54,608 bases of DNA. Source: Acidulodesulfobacterium_A sp049965795 (lineage in GTDB: Bacteria > SZUA-79 > Acidulodesulfobacterales > Acidulodesulfobacteraceae). The DNA is taken from positions 1 to 54,608 of the forward strand of contig JBMFVW010000009.1 in NCBI GenBank assembly GCA_049965795.1, in the 5' to 3' direction. Positions 33,143 to 41,404 of this stretch are shown here, one piece after another; within the stretch, counting starts at the first letter, position 1; each line of letters starts with the position of its first letter. The translations under genes were made by a program, and so were the position numbers. The notes under the pieces are model-generated. The model saw only the letters and a program-made list of their open reading frames with translations, did no database searches and was not told the origin of the DNA.

Positions 33143-35146
33143 ATGGATTTATTTAATATTGTTTCCGAAAACAGTCCTGCAGGCGATCAGCCCGCAGCGA
33201 TTAAAGCGTTGACCGGCGGGATAGAAAAGAAAAATTTTCGTTATCAGACGCTTTTGGGAGTAACCGGTTCAGGCAAAACTTTTACGATGGCTAACATCAT
33301 AAAAGAACTGCAAAGACCTGCCCTTATAATAGCTCCTAATAAAACCCTCGCCGGACAGCTATATTCAGAATTTAAAGACCTATTTCCGGAAAATGCAGTA
33401 GAATTTTTTATAAGCTATTACGATTATTACCAGCCTGAAGCCTACGTTCCTTCCAAAGACCTTTATATAGAAAAAGATTCCGCTATTAACGACCAGATAG
33501 ATAAAATGAAACATTCCGCTACAAGGTCTATACTTTCCAGAAGAGACGTAATAGTGATTGCTTCGGTATCCTGCATTTACGGTTTGGGTTCGCCGGAAAG
33601 TTACGCCAATATGCTGCTTGAAGTGAAAAAAGGGGATGAGATAAACTTAAGCGACGTTCTCGACAAGCTGACCGACATAAGATACGAAAGAAACGATATC
33701 GATTTTCATCGCGGTACGTTCAGGGTGAGGGGAGATATAGTCGATGTTTTTCCGGCGTACGAAGAAGAGACGGCTATAAGAATAGAATTTTTCGGCAACG
33801 AAGTTACAATGATTGCCGAAATAGATCCGTTAAGGGGCGTCATAACCCGCAGACTTTCCAAAGTTGCCGTATATCCGGCTTCCCATTACGTGGCGGACGA
33901 AGTTACTATGAAAAGCGCGGTTAAAACCATAAAAGAAGAATTGAAAGAAAGGCTTATGGAGCTTAAAGCACTCGGCAAACTTGTAGAAGCCCAAAGGTTG
34001 GAACAGCGGACTATGTACGACCTTGAAATGATGCAGGAGATGGGATACTGTTCCGGTATAGAAAACTATTCGAGGCATTTGACTGGAAGAAAAAAAGGAG
34101 AACCGCCGCCGACGCTTTTAGACTATTTTCCTGAAGATTTTATAATTATGATAGACGAATCCCATGTCGGTATTCCGCAAATAAGAGGGATGTATAACGG
34201 AGATATTTCGAGAAAATCTACCTTGGTCGAATACGGTTTCAGACTGCCGTGCGCATTAGACAACCGTCCTCTTAATTTCGAGGAATTTTCGTCTCATATA
34301 AAAAATCTTATTTTCGTATCTGCAACTCCGGCAGATTACGAACTTAGCGTAAGCTCTCAAATAGTAGAGCAGATAATACGACCTACCGGATTAATAGACC
34401 CGGAAGTAGAAGTCAGACCTGAAACAAATCAGGTTGACGATATAATAGGGGAAATAAAAAAAACGGTTGCCGGAGGCGGCAGGGCGCTTGTAACCACGCT
34501 TACCAAAAGAATGTCCGAAGACCTTTCCGAGTTTCTTATCGACAGCGGCATAAAGGCAAAATATCTTCATTCCGATATAGATTCGCTCGAAAGATTTAAA
34601 ATTATAAGAGAATTAAGACTTGGCGAGTTTGACGTGCTCGTAGGCATAAATCTGCTCAGGGAAGGACTTGATATTCCGGAAGTAGAATTGATCGGAATTT
34701 TAGATGCGGATAAAGAAGGTTTTTTGCGTTCCAAAACATCGCTTATACAGACTATAGGCAGGGCGGCAAGAAATATTAAGGGCAAAGTAATACTTTACGG
34801 CAACAATATTACGGATTCTATGAAATTCGCAATTTCAGAAACCGAAAGAAGAAGGAAAATTCAGGAAGCTTATAATAAAGAAAACAATATTACGCCTAAA
34901 ACTATTAAAAAAAATATAGCGGGACTTTTGACTACTATATTTGAGCAGGACTACATAGATTTATCCGGCGGTTTCGACGAAAATTCACCCCTCATAATAG
35001 ACCCTAAAGAAGCGGAAAAACTTATTAAAAATTTAGCCAAAAAAATGAAAAAAGCCGTAAAGGAGCTTAATTTCGAAGAAGCTGCGCGCATCAGGGATGA
35101 AATCAACAACATCAAAAAAAATATGCTTTTAATGGATAAAGTTTAG
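33143..35146 (+). CDS. uvrB: Excinuclease ABC subunit B
   Basis: Damage-verifying helicase-like subunit of nucleotide excision repair. The 667-residue product has Walker A LLGVTGSGKTFTMAN (about residues 37-51) and the beta-hairpin YYDYYQPEAYVPSKDLYIEKD (about 93-113) that clamps DNA. It also shows IDESHVGIPQIRGMYNGD (DEAD-like box), GINLLREGLDIPEV and QTIGRAARN (motif VI). The C-terminal UVR domain (about 632-665, KAVKELNFEEAARIRDEIN) binds UvrC. Length is typical. uvrC starts 3 bases after its stop. Confidence 0.98.
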   Translation: MDLFNIVSENSPAGDQPAAIKALTGGIEKKNFRYQTLLGVTGSGKTFTMANIIKELQRPALIIAPNKTLAGQLYSEFKDLFPENAVEFFISYYDYYQPEAYVPSKDLYIEKDSAINDQIDKMKHSATRSILSRRDVIVIASVSCIYGLGSPESYANMLLEVKKGDEINLSDVLDKLTDIRYERNDIDFHRGTFRVRGDIVDVFPAYEEETAIRIEFFGNEVTMIAEIDPLRGVITRRLSKVAVYPASHYVADEVTMKSAVKTIKEELKERLMELKALGKLVEAQRLEQRTMYDLEMMQEMGYCSGIENYSRHLTGRKKGEPPPTLLDYFPEDFIIMIDESHVGIPQIRGMYNGDISRKSTLVEYGFRLPCALDNRPLNFEEFSSHIKNLIFVSATPADYELSVSSQIVEQIIRPTGLIDPEVEVRPETNQVDDIIGEIKKTVAGGGRALVTTLTKRMSEDLSEFLIDSGIKAKYLHSDIDSLERFKIIRELRLGEFDVLVGINLLREGLDIPEVELIGILDADKEGFLRSKTSLIQTIGRAARNIKGKVILYGNNITDSMKFAISETERRRKIQEAYNKENNITPKTIKKNIAGLLTTIFEQDYIDLSGGFDENSPLIIDPKEAEKLIKNLAKKMKKAVKELNFEEAARIRDEINNIKKNMLLMDKV

Positions 35147-35148
35147 CA

Positions 35149-37212
35149 ATGAACGAAGATTTACTTGCAAAGATAAAAAGTATTTCGGGTTCGCCCGGCG
35201 TTTATATTATGAAAAATATAAACGGAGAAGTAATTTACGTCGGGAAAGCAAAAAATTTAAAAAAAAGAGTTTCCCAGTATTTTTCAGGCAAAAATTCAGG
35301 CGTAAAGACGGAGCATTTAGTTTCAAAAATAAACGATATAGAAACCATAATTTCCGGCAACGAATTGGAAGCCTTTTTACTGGAAAACACGCTTATAAAG
35401 CAATATAAGCCGAAATATAATATAAGCCTTAAAGACGATAAATCTTATCCCTACATAAAAATAGCCGATTCAAAAACAGGTTTTCCTTATATTATTAAAA
35501 CAAGAAGTTTTAAAAAAGGCGACGGACTTTATTTCGGTCCTTATTCAAGCGCTTTTGCGGTTAACGAAACCATAAAAACCGTAAACAGAATTTTTAGAAT
35601 GCGGACTTGCACCGACAATAAGTTTAATTCGTGCGCCGCCAAGAAAAAACCGTGCCTTTATTATCAAATTAAAAGGTGCTCGGGACCGTGCTGCGGATTT
35701 GCCGATATAAACTCCTACAAAAAATCTATAGAGGGCATTACGATGCTTTTAAAGGGCAAAAACAGGCAGCTAATAAGAGATATGAAACAGTCGATGGATA
35801 ATTACGTTAAAGAATTAAATTTCGAAGCTGCGATAAAATTAAGGGATAAAATAAACGCTATAATTAAAATAAACGAAAAACAGGCTGTAGTGTTTAACGA
35901 AGAAAAAGATATAGACGCGTCAGGTTTTTATTCGCAAAACGGCAAAATAGATATAACCGTTCTTATTATAAGAAACGGCAGGGTTACAGGCACGAAAAAT
36001 TTCTTTTTTAAAAATGCTTATCTTAACGATGCCGGAATGCTCTCTGCCTTTTTGGACAGGTACTACGTTAAAAATTTAGAAATTAACGCCGATATTCCTG
36101 ATGAAATATTTGTTCCGGTCAAAATTGACGAAGAAAATAAAAAGAGCCTTTCCGAATATATAAAAAAATATTCCGGCAGAAAAGTTAAAATTATAGATCC
36201 TGAAAATTTAAAAAGAAATAAAAGCAGATACGATACGGTTATCGCTATGGCTTCCGAAAACGCAAAAAAGAATTTTTTTGAAAAAAATGGAGAAGATTCG
36301 GAAACCGGCAATGCGTCTGCCGCAAAGCCCGCTTGCGAAAAGGAAGAAAACGCCGGAACGGACGGAGCGGTTAACGATAAAGATATTAATAAAAGGCATT
36401 ATATAAGCAATAAAGACAACGCTAATTATAAGAAACTGCTATTATTAAAAGATATTTTACGCTTAAACAAAATTCCCGAAATAATAGAATGTTTTGATAT
36501 ATCCAATATTTCAGGCACATACGCAGTCGCTTCGAAAGCAGTTTTGAGAAACGGCGAAAAAGATACCTCTTTATATAGGCGCTACAGGATTCAAACCAAA
36601 AATACGCCGGACGATTATGCCATGATGTACGAAGCGTTAAGCAGGCGTTTTAAAGGCGCCGCATCGGGGAAAGACCCTCTTCCCGACGTAATTATGACTG
36701 ACGGCGGAAAAGGACAGCTAAACGTTCTCGTAAAAGCCGCCAGAGAGTTTGCCGAGTCGGAAAATATAACAAAAGAAGATATGCCGGCGCTTATTGCGAT
36801 TGCAAAATCAAAAGACGGTTGTAATAATTATGCAGGATATAATTATAAAAATTCAAAAAGCAAAACAGACCCTTACGAAAAAGGCGGCATCGATAAAATT
36901 TATCTTCCCAACAGGAAAAACGAGGTAAATTTCGGCAAAAATAAAGAACAGATTTTAATGCTTATGAATCTAAGAGACGAGGCGCACAGGTTTGCGGTTT
37001 CTTATTTTTCTAAGCTAAAGACGAAATCCCTCATTACTTCGGATTTACTGAATATAGGCGGGGTAGGAAAAAAAATTTACGGCAATTTAATAAAAGAGCT
37101 TGGAAGCGTAGAAAATATAAAAAAATCTTCAATAGAAGAACTGTCTGCGGTAGAAGGCGTAAATAAAACGACGGCAAAAAAAATTTACGACTATTTTCAT
37201 TCAAATTTTTAA
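35149..37212 (+). CDS. uvrC: Excinuclease ABC subunit C
   Basis: Dual-incision nuclease of nucleotide excision repair. The 687-residue protein has an N-terminal GIY-YIG domain (GSPGVYIMKNINGEVIYVGKAKNLKKRVSQYF, about residues 12-43) and the cysteine cluster CAAKKKPCLYYQIKRCSGPCCG (about 163-184). A UVR motif follows (KELNFEAAIKLRDKI), then the RNase H-like 3' nuclease with IIECFDISNISG and VIMTDGGKGQLNV, and C-terminal tandem helix-hairpin-helix motifs. A polar, Ala/Glu/Asn-rich insert of about 40 residues (about 380-420) lies before the nuclease domain. Its last 12 bases overlap the convergent cobD-like gene. Confidence 0.97.
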   Translation: MNEDLLAKIKSISGSPGVYIMKNINGEVIYVGKAKNLKKRVSQYFSGKNSGVKTEHLVSKINDIETIISGNELEAFLLENTLIKQYKPKYNISLKDDKSYPYIKIADSKTGFPYIIKTRSFKKGDGLYFGPYSSAFAVNETIKTVNRIFRMRTCTDNKFNSCAAKKKPCLYYQIKRCSGPCCGFADINSYKKSIEGITMLLKGKNRQLIRDMKQSMDNYVKELNFEAAIKLRDKINAIIKINEKQAVVFNEEKDIDASGFYSQNGKIDITVLIIRNGRVTGTKNFFFKNAYLNDAGMLSAFLDRYYVKNLEINADIPDEIFVPVKIDEENKKSLSEYIKKYSGRKVKIIDPENLKRNKSRYDTVIAMASENAKKNFFEKNGEDSETGNASAAKPACEKEENAGTDGAVNDKDINKRHYISNKDNANYKKLLLLKDILRLNKIPEIIECFDISNISGTYAVASKAVLRNGEKDTSLYRRYRIQTKNTPDDYAMMYEALSRRFKGAASGKDPLPDVIMTDGGKGQLNVLVKAAREFAESENITKEDMPALIAIAKSKDGCNNYAGYNYKNSKSKTDPYEKGGIDKIYLPNRKNEVNFGKNKEQILMLMNLRDEAHRFAVSYFSKLKTKSLITSDLLNIGGVGKKIYGNLIKELGSVENIKKSSIEELSAVEGVNKTTAKKIYDYFHSNF

Positions 37213-38394
37213 TTTTTTTAACAGTTTTATAAAATAATCGTTTTCCGATTTTTTTCTTACGGCTATCCTGAAATATTTGTCGTTTAAACCTCTGTAGCCG
37301 CCGCAGTTTCTTATTAAAATACCGTTTTCTAAAAGATAATTTTTAAGGTTTTCCGCATTTAAGCCTTCTTCCGTTATTTTAATTAAAAAAAAGTTTGCAG
37401 CGCCGGGTATTATTCTTAAAAACCGTATTTTTTGTAATTTATTTTCAAAATCTTTTCTTAATTCTTTAATCAAAAGCCTGGATCTTAAAATATAATCATC
37501 ATCGGATATCGATAAATAAGCTACTTGCTCGGATAGAGACGTAATTTTCCACGGGACGGACGATTCCGACAGCCGTTCTGATAGAAACGGGTTTGCAAAT
37601 GCGTAACCTATCCTAAGTCCCGGCATTGCAAAAAATTTAGTCATTGACCTGATTATTATTAAGTTATAGAATTTATCCTTCATGCTTAATTCTATATCAT
37701 CCAAACTCGTTCCTGCAATAAGATGTTTTGCCGAAAAATCTTCGCAAAAATCCACAAATGATTCGTCTAATATTAAAAAAGCTTTTTTTTCTTTAAGTTT
37801 TTTTAATATTGCGGCTATAATTGGAATAGGGGTTATATTTCCTGCAGGGTTTGAGGGGCTTGCCATGAATACGGCATCGTTTTCGCCGATGTTTTCGTTT
37901 ATGCAGCTAATTAGTTTGGATAAACTTTTTTCTTTTAATTCAAAATTTTCCGATAAATATGTATTTATATGAAAAATTTTGGGCTTTGAATTTATTGAAA
38001 GAGCGGCTCTTTCATATTCGTAAAATGAAGGTTCTACTATGATTACGTTTTTAGGATTTAACTTAGCGGTAATATTAAATATAAGCTCGGAAGCTCCTGC
38101 ACCCTCGCATATAAACTGTTTTTCTATGCCGTGATAGAACGATAAGGCGTTAACAAAAAGTTCGGGATAGTTTTTAGGATAATTTTCCGTAAAAAATTTT
38201 AATTTTTTAAAATCTTTTAAAATTTTTGATGCTTTTTGGCTTAATCCAAGCGGGTTTATGTTGGCGGAAAAGTCAATTATGCCGCTTTCGTATCCGTAAT
38301 CTAGAATATTCCCGCCGTGAATTTCGTAATATCCTGAATTTATGAGATAATTTTCGTTAACGGAAACAAAAGCCGCCGGGTTTTTTTTTAACAC
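37201..38394 (-). CDS. cobD: Threonine-phosphate decarboxylase (CobD-like) / histidinol-phosphate aminotransferase family
   Basis: 397-residue class I/II PLP enzyme. The N-terminal HGGNILDYGYESGIIDFSANINPLG (about residues 26-50) is characteristic of CobD, which decarboxylates L-threonine O-3-phosphate to (R)-1-amino-2-propanol phosphate for the cobalamin nucleotide loop, rather than of HisC. PLP-fold motifs: EGAGASELI, SPSNPAGNITP, LDESFVDFC and the Schiff-base lysine in IRSMTKFFAMPGLRIGYAFA (about residues 250-269). It converges on uvrC with a 12-base overlap. CobQ elsewhere in the window supports cobalamin synthesis. A HisC role remains possible. Confidence 0.82.
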   Translation of the reverse strand: MLKKNPAAFVSVNENYLINSGYYEIHGGNILDYGYESGIIDFSANINPLGLSQKASKILKDFKKLKFFTENYPKNYPELFVNALSFYHGIEKQFICEGAGASELIFNITAKLNPKNVIIVEPSFYEYERAALSINSKPKIFHINTYLSENFELKEKSLSKLISCINENIGENDAVFMASPSNPAGNITPIPIIAAILKKLKEKKAFLILDESFVDFCEDFSAKHLIAGTSLDDIELSMKDKFYNLIIIRSMTKFFAMPGLRIGYAFANPFLSERLSESSVPWKITSLSEQVAYLSISDDDYILRSRLLIKELRKDFENKLQKIRFLRIIPGAANFFLIKITEEGLNAENLKNYLLENGILIRNCGGYRGLNDKYFRIAVRKKSENDYFIKLLKKLKI

Positions 38395-38490
38395 GGTTAT
38401 TATATATTCTTTAAACTTATTATTTTCTTGTAGATAAATCGATTATTCCCAAATTTGTTTTCCAATTTTTTATACATTATCGCTTTATTT

Positions 38491-38528
38491 CATCAAACTT
38501 TACAACTTTCTATCGGCAATTTTGGGTT
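38491..38528. repeat. Dispersed repeat segment between cobD and the zinc-phospholipase-like gene
   Basis: CATCAAACTTTACAACTTTC followed by TATCGGCAATTTTGGGTTA, matching the segments at 20761, 25632 and 43963. It ends within about 3 bases of the stop codon (38531-38533) of the - strand gene to its right. Confidence 0.65.
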
Positions 38529-38530
38529 AT

Positions 38531-39232
38531 TTAGTACTTTTGCAATTTTGAGACTTTATTTGCGAAAAGTTCAAGAAAACCTGCGGAAGTTTTTACTGCT
38601 TCAGGCAAAATTCTGTTCATTGCGTTAAAATATTCTAATTTAGTCTTTGCATACAACAGTTCCGGCAAATAAAGCGAAGAATTGTGGGCGTTATAATCCA
38701 CCCATCCGAAAGGATGCGCGTCCCTGTAATGCCCTCTGAGAGGCTTAAATTTATATATGCCTTTTTCTAATTTTAAATTTGTTTCTAAATAATGCGATGA
38801 CATCCATCTTTCAAAAAGAACGTGTTTTTTTAGCGCAAGGTTAGTGGTATGAAAAGGAATGCATAAATCCTGAACAAGATGAACAGCGCCCCCGAGGTTT
38901 ACAAACGATTTTTTAAATCTTCCTTTTTCCCAATCTTTCAAGGCTATATTGAAAAGCTGAACGCATTTGGTTCCGGCATCGGAAAAACCGCTGATATATC
39001 CGGCATGGGAATGCGGATAAAGGTAATGCCCGCCGAACCAATGGACTCTTAGTTTTTTTATAGCAAGCCTGTCTATTATGTATGAGCCGTGATGCATAAG
39101 TTTGATTCTTTCATCCGCTTTAATGCCGGAAATTCGATTATCGAGAAGAGTATCGATAACGCTGAATTTAGAATCGTTATAAAGAAGCTCAAACGTCTTA
39201 TCTATGCAATAGTTATGTAATTTTGGCTGCAT
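38531..39232 (-). CDS. Zinc-dependent phospholipase C / S1-P1-nuclease-like fold protein
   Basis: 233-residue all-alpha protein. Metal-ligand spacing of the zinc-dependent phospholipase C family is visible: GGAVHLVQDLCIPFHT has His, then Asp at +4 and His at +6, and HVLFERW has His and Glu at +4. HHGSYIIDR and HWFGGHYLYPHSH upstream supply further candidate ligands. Known members hydrolyse phospholipids or nucleic acids and are secreted, but no signal peptide is seen here and the N-terminus begins directly in the domain. A cytoplasmic or otherwise exported role is therefore uncertain. Its 3' end abuts a dispersed repeat. Confidence 0.7.
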   Translation of the reverse strand: MQPKLHNYCIDKTFELLYNDSKFSVIDTLLDNRISGIKADERIKLMHHGSYIIDRLAIKKLRVHWFGGHYLYPHSHAGYISGFSDAGTKCVQLFNIALKDWEKGRFKKSFVNLGGAVHLVQDLCIPFHTTNLALKKHVLFERWMSSHYLETNLKLEKGIYKFKPLRGHYRDAHPFGWVDYNAHNSSLYLPELLYAKTKLEYFNAMNRILPEAVKTSAGFLELFANKVSKLQKY

Positions 39233-39292
39233 GTTATATTTATATCATATTTTAAAAAAAAATCAATAAATATTGTTAGACCCAAATTTGAA

Positions 39293-39322
39293 TTGCAAAA
39301 TAAGTATCAAAAATAGTATAAT
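39293..39322 (+). promoter_or_regulatory. Candidate promoter for the selenoprotein gene
   Basis: TTGCAA (39293-39298), an 18-base spacer and TATAAT (39317-39322), about 45 bases upstream of the ATG. AAAGGAGAAAAA at 39355-39366 provides the Shine-Dalgarno. Confidence 0.5.
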
Positions 39323-39366
39323 ATTAATAACAGCTTAAAATTTAATAAGTAAAAAAAGGAGAAAAA

Positions 39367-40020
39367 ATGGCTCTATTAAGCGAACAAGATACCGAGTTCC
39401 TGAAAAAAGATTTTAGCGGAAAATTAAAAAATAACGTTAAGTTGATTTTTTTTAAAGCCGAAGATGCCTGCCTTTATTGTAAAGAGGTTAAAGATATATT
39501 AACCGAGGTTGCAGGGTTAAGCGATAAATTAAGTCTGGAAGAATACGACTTCGACAAAGATACCGACAAAGTTAAACTTTACGGCATAAAAAGAACTCCC
39601 GCAATAGTTATAGAAGGCGATAAAGATTATGGAGTAAGATTTTACGGTATGCCGGCAGGCCATGAATTCATGACCTTGGTAAACGGAATAATTAATGTTT
39701 CTACTAAGGAAACCGGTTTGTCTGAAAAAACAATCGATAAATTAAAAGAAATAATTAAACCTTATAATATTCAGGTTTTCGTTACCCCTACCTGACCTCA
39801 TTGTCCGCCGGCGGCGGTTCTTGCACATAATTTTGCTATAGTGAACGAAAATATTACGTCAGATGTAATAGAAATTCAAGAATTTCCTAATCTTTCGGAT
39901 AAATATGAGGTTTTCAGCGTGCCTAAAACGGTAATGAACGAATCCGCTGAAGTGGTAGGCGCGGTTCCGGAAGCGGTTTTTCTTGGTAAAGTCATGGAAG
40001 GATATGCTAATCTGCAATAA
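39367..40020 (+). CDS. Selenoprotein: two-domain glutaredoxin-like protein disulfide oxidoreductase (PDO), UGA = Sec143
   Basis: Conventional translation stops at a TGA (39793-39795) after 142 codons. Reading it as selenocysteine continues in frame for 74 more codons to TAA at 40018-40020, giving 217 residues. The N-terminal thioredoxin fold has an active site CLYC (Cys35, Cys38) and a cis-Pro region GIKRTPAIVIE. The second fold begins IQVFVTPT-U-PHCPPAAVLAHNFAI, so Sec143 replaces the nucleophilic Cys of a C-P-H-C motif, followed by a normal domain ending with VFSVPKTVMNESAEVVGAVPEAV. Two tandem CxxC folds match the PDO family. A GC-rich hairpin follows the UGA and AAAGGAG precedes the ATG. 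The alternative is a Cys-to-stop mutation, but the intact downstream frame argues against it. Confidence 0.85.
39805..39817 (+). promoter_or_regulatory. Candidate bacterial SECIS hairpin
   Basis: CCGCC (39805-39809), loop GGC (39810-39812), GGCGG (39813-39817). The apical loop starts 15 bases after the UGA and contains G residues, as bacterial SECIS elements typically do. The stem is all G-C in otherwise AT-rich DNA. The loop is at the short limit and the lower stem is weak, so this is a candidate only. Confidence 0.5.
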
Positions 40021-40080
40021 AAAAATGAGATGAATGCGTATTATTTTATTTGCAGAATTAAATTTGATTAATGTATATAA

Positions 40081-40126
40081 AAAATGGAGGATCGTAAAGC
40101 ATATTTTGTTTACGACCTCCATTTTT
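40081..40126. terminator. Bidirectional terminator between the selenoprotein and the universal stress gene
   Basis: AAAATGGAGGATCGTAAA (40081-40098) pairs with TTTACGACCTCCATTTTT (40109-40126) with a single bulged base. Stem ends are A-rich on the left and T-rich on the right, so it works in both directions for the two convergent genes. Confidence 0.85.
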
Positions 40127-40156
40127 AGAAAAATATTTTCGGAAATTATTTTGAAT

Positions 40157-40603
40157 TCAGCATTTTTGACCGGTGCAGTGGTATAAAAGTACAGGAATAT
40201 TCGATTGTCTTACGATGCTTTCTGCCATAGAACCCAGCACTAATCTGGTTAGTCCTTTTTTTCCGTGCGTCCCCATAATTATCAGGTCGAACCCGCCTTC
40301 TTTAATCTCGTTTAAAACAATATTGACCGGTTCGCCGTGCACCAAAACGGTATTAACTTTTATGCCTTTTTTTCCGGCTTCATCTTTAAGTTTGCTCAAT
40401 ACGGGCTTTTCTTCTTCTACTAAAAGATCAAGGTCGTTTATGCCTCCGCCGGATAAATCTGCTATATTTTGCAGAGTTTGAACATCTATAACGTGAATAA
40501 ACGTTATTTCCGCTTTAATTTCGGAAGCAAATTTAATTGCGTTATTTGCGGCATCCATTGACGTGTCGCTGAAATCGACGGGGCATAAAATTTTTTTAAA
40601 CAT
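40157..40603 (-). CDS. Universal stress protein (UspA family)
   Basis: 148-residue USP-fold protein. It starts MFKKILCPVDFSDTSMDAANNAIKFA, has the ATP-binding loop pattern IIMGTHGKKGLTRLVLGSMAESIVRQSNIPVLL (G-2x-G-9x-G-S/T, about residues 108-140) and therefore belongs to the ATP-binding type. Such proteins accumulate on growth arrest and various stresses; the exact role is unknown. It is transcribed convergently to the selenoprotein gene with a shared terminator. Its start is preceded on the - strand by AAAAGGAGAG. Confidence 0.93.
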   Translation of the reverse strand: MFKKILCPVDFSDTSMDAANNAIKFASEIKAEITFIHVIDVQTLQNIADLSGGGINDLDLLVEEEKPVLSKLKDEAGKKGIKVNTVLVHGEPVNIVLNEIKEGGFDLIIMGTHGKKGLTRLVLGSMAESIVRQSNIPVLLYHCTGQKC

Positions 40604-40708
40604 TTAATCTCTCCTTTTTATTTATAATTTGATTTGTTCTATATCATAATATTTATATATCTTATTCAAATCTAAAGTCAAGAAAAATATTGAAAAAAAG
40701 ATAAAAAT

Positions 40709-40738
40709 TGATTTTTACAGCCAATAACGTATATAATT
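40709..40738 (+). promoter_or_regulatory. Candidate promoter for the secreted Tyr/Lys-rich protein
   Basis: TTGATT (40709-40714), an 18-base spacer and TATAAT (40733-40738), about 58 bases before the ATG at 40797. The gap 40604-40796 otherwise contains only AT-rich sequence. Confidence 0.45.
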
Positions 40739-40796
40739 AATGTATAATAAATATATTAAATATATTAAAAATAAAATATAAAATTGAGAGGTAAAA

Positions 40797-41360
40797 ATGC
40801 ATAAAAGCATGACGGAAAGACCTATAAAATATTTTTTATTTTTTGCAGCCGCCGTATCGGTGTTTTTAATTTCGGTGTCATTTTACGTTATTCCGCCAGC
40901 GGAATGTTCGGCATTTTCAGCCTCCGTGCTAAACGGGCATCCGTCCGCAGTTAAGAAGAGCAAAAAAAAGAAATATTATACCGAAGGAAAGATGTATATA
41001 ATACTCAAAATCTCTAAAAATTTAAAGGCGTATATAAACAAAAAAAATCAAAAGGTTTATTATTTTTATAAAAAAAAATATTATTACTGGGCTAACGGTA
41101 TATGGTTCGAAGCGGCAAAAATTAACGGCATGTATTCTATTACTCCTCAGAACGGGATACCGCATCCCCTTAAACACGGTCCGCTTTTGAGGGTCAAAAG
41201 AAAAAAGATTCCGGCCGGATTTGCCGCTTTAAAAGTGCCTCCAAGACCCGTTAAGAAGGGATTGCCTAATGCGGCTACGGAACATTTATATAATCTTCCT
41301 CTTACTCTTCACGGACTTGTAATTTATCAAAAAAGCCTGAATTTTAACAAAATAAAATAA
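40797..41360 (+). CDS. Predicted secreted Tyr/Lys-rich protein of unknown function
   Basis: 187 residues. A hydrophobic segment at about residues 10-33 ends near PAECSA, consistent with a cleaved signal peptide. The mature part is basic and aromatic. KKKKYYTEGKMYIILKISKN precedes KVYYFYKKKYYYWANGIWFEAAKINGMYSITP (about residues 87-118) and then PRPVKKGLP. The pattern of an aromatic-rich YYY-W-NGIW-F strand followed by a proline-containing stretch recalls small periplasmic proteins with YxW-type repeats found in deltaproteobacteria; I do not recognise a named family. GAGAGGT (40785-40791) is the ribosome-binding site. Peptide deformylase follows 44 bases later. Confidence 0.65.
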   Translation: MHKSMTERPIKYFLFFAAAVSVFLISVSFYVIPPAECSAFSASVLNGHPSAVKKSKKKKYYTEGKMYIILKISKNLKAYINKKNQKVYYFYKKKYYYWANGIWFEAAKINGMYSITPQNGIPHPLKHGPLLRVKRKKIPAGFAALKVPPRPVKKGLPNAATEHLYNLPLTLHGLVIYQKSLNFNKIK

Positions 41361-41404
41361 GCGGTAAAAATATATATAAGGGAGGTTATGCAGTAATTTC
41401 AGCA

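Noticed and set aside
39367..39795. 142-residue glutaredoxin ending at TGA as the complete protein
   Set aside because: It would end one residue before the second active-site motif, and the following 74 codons keep the domain in frame to a TAA.
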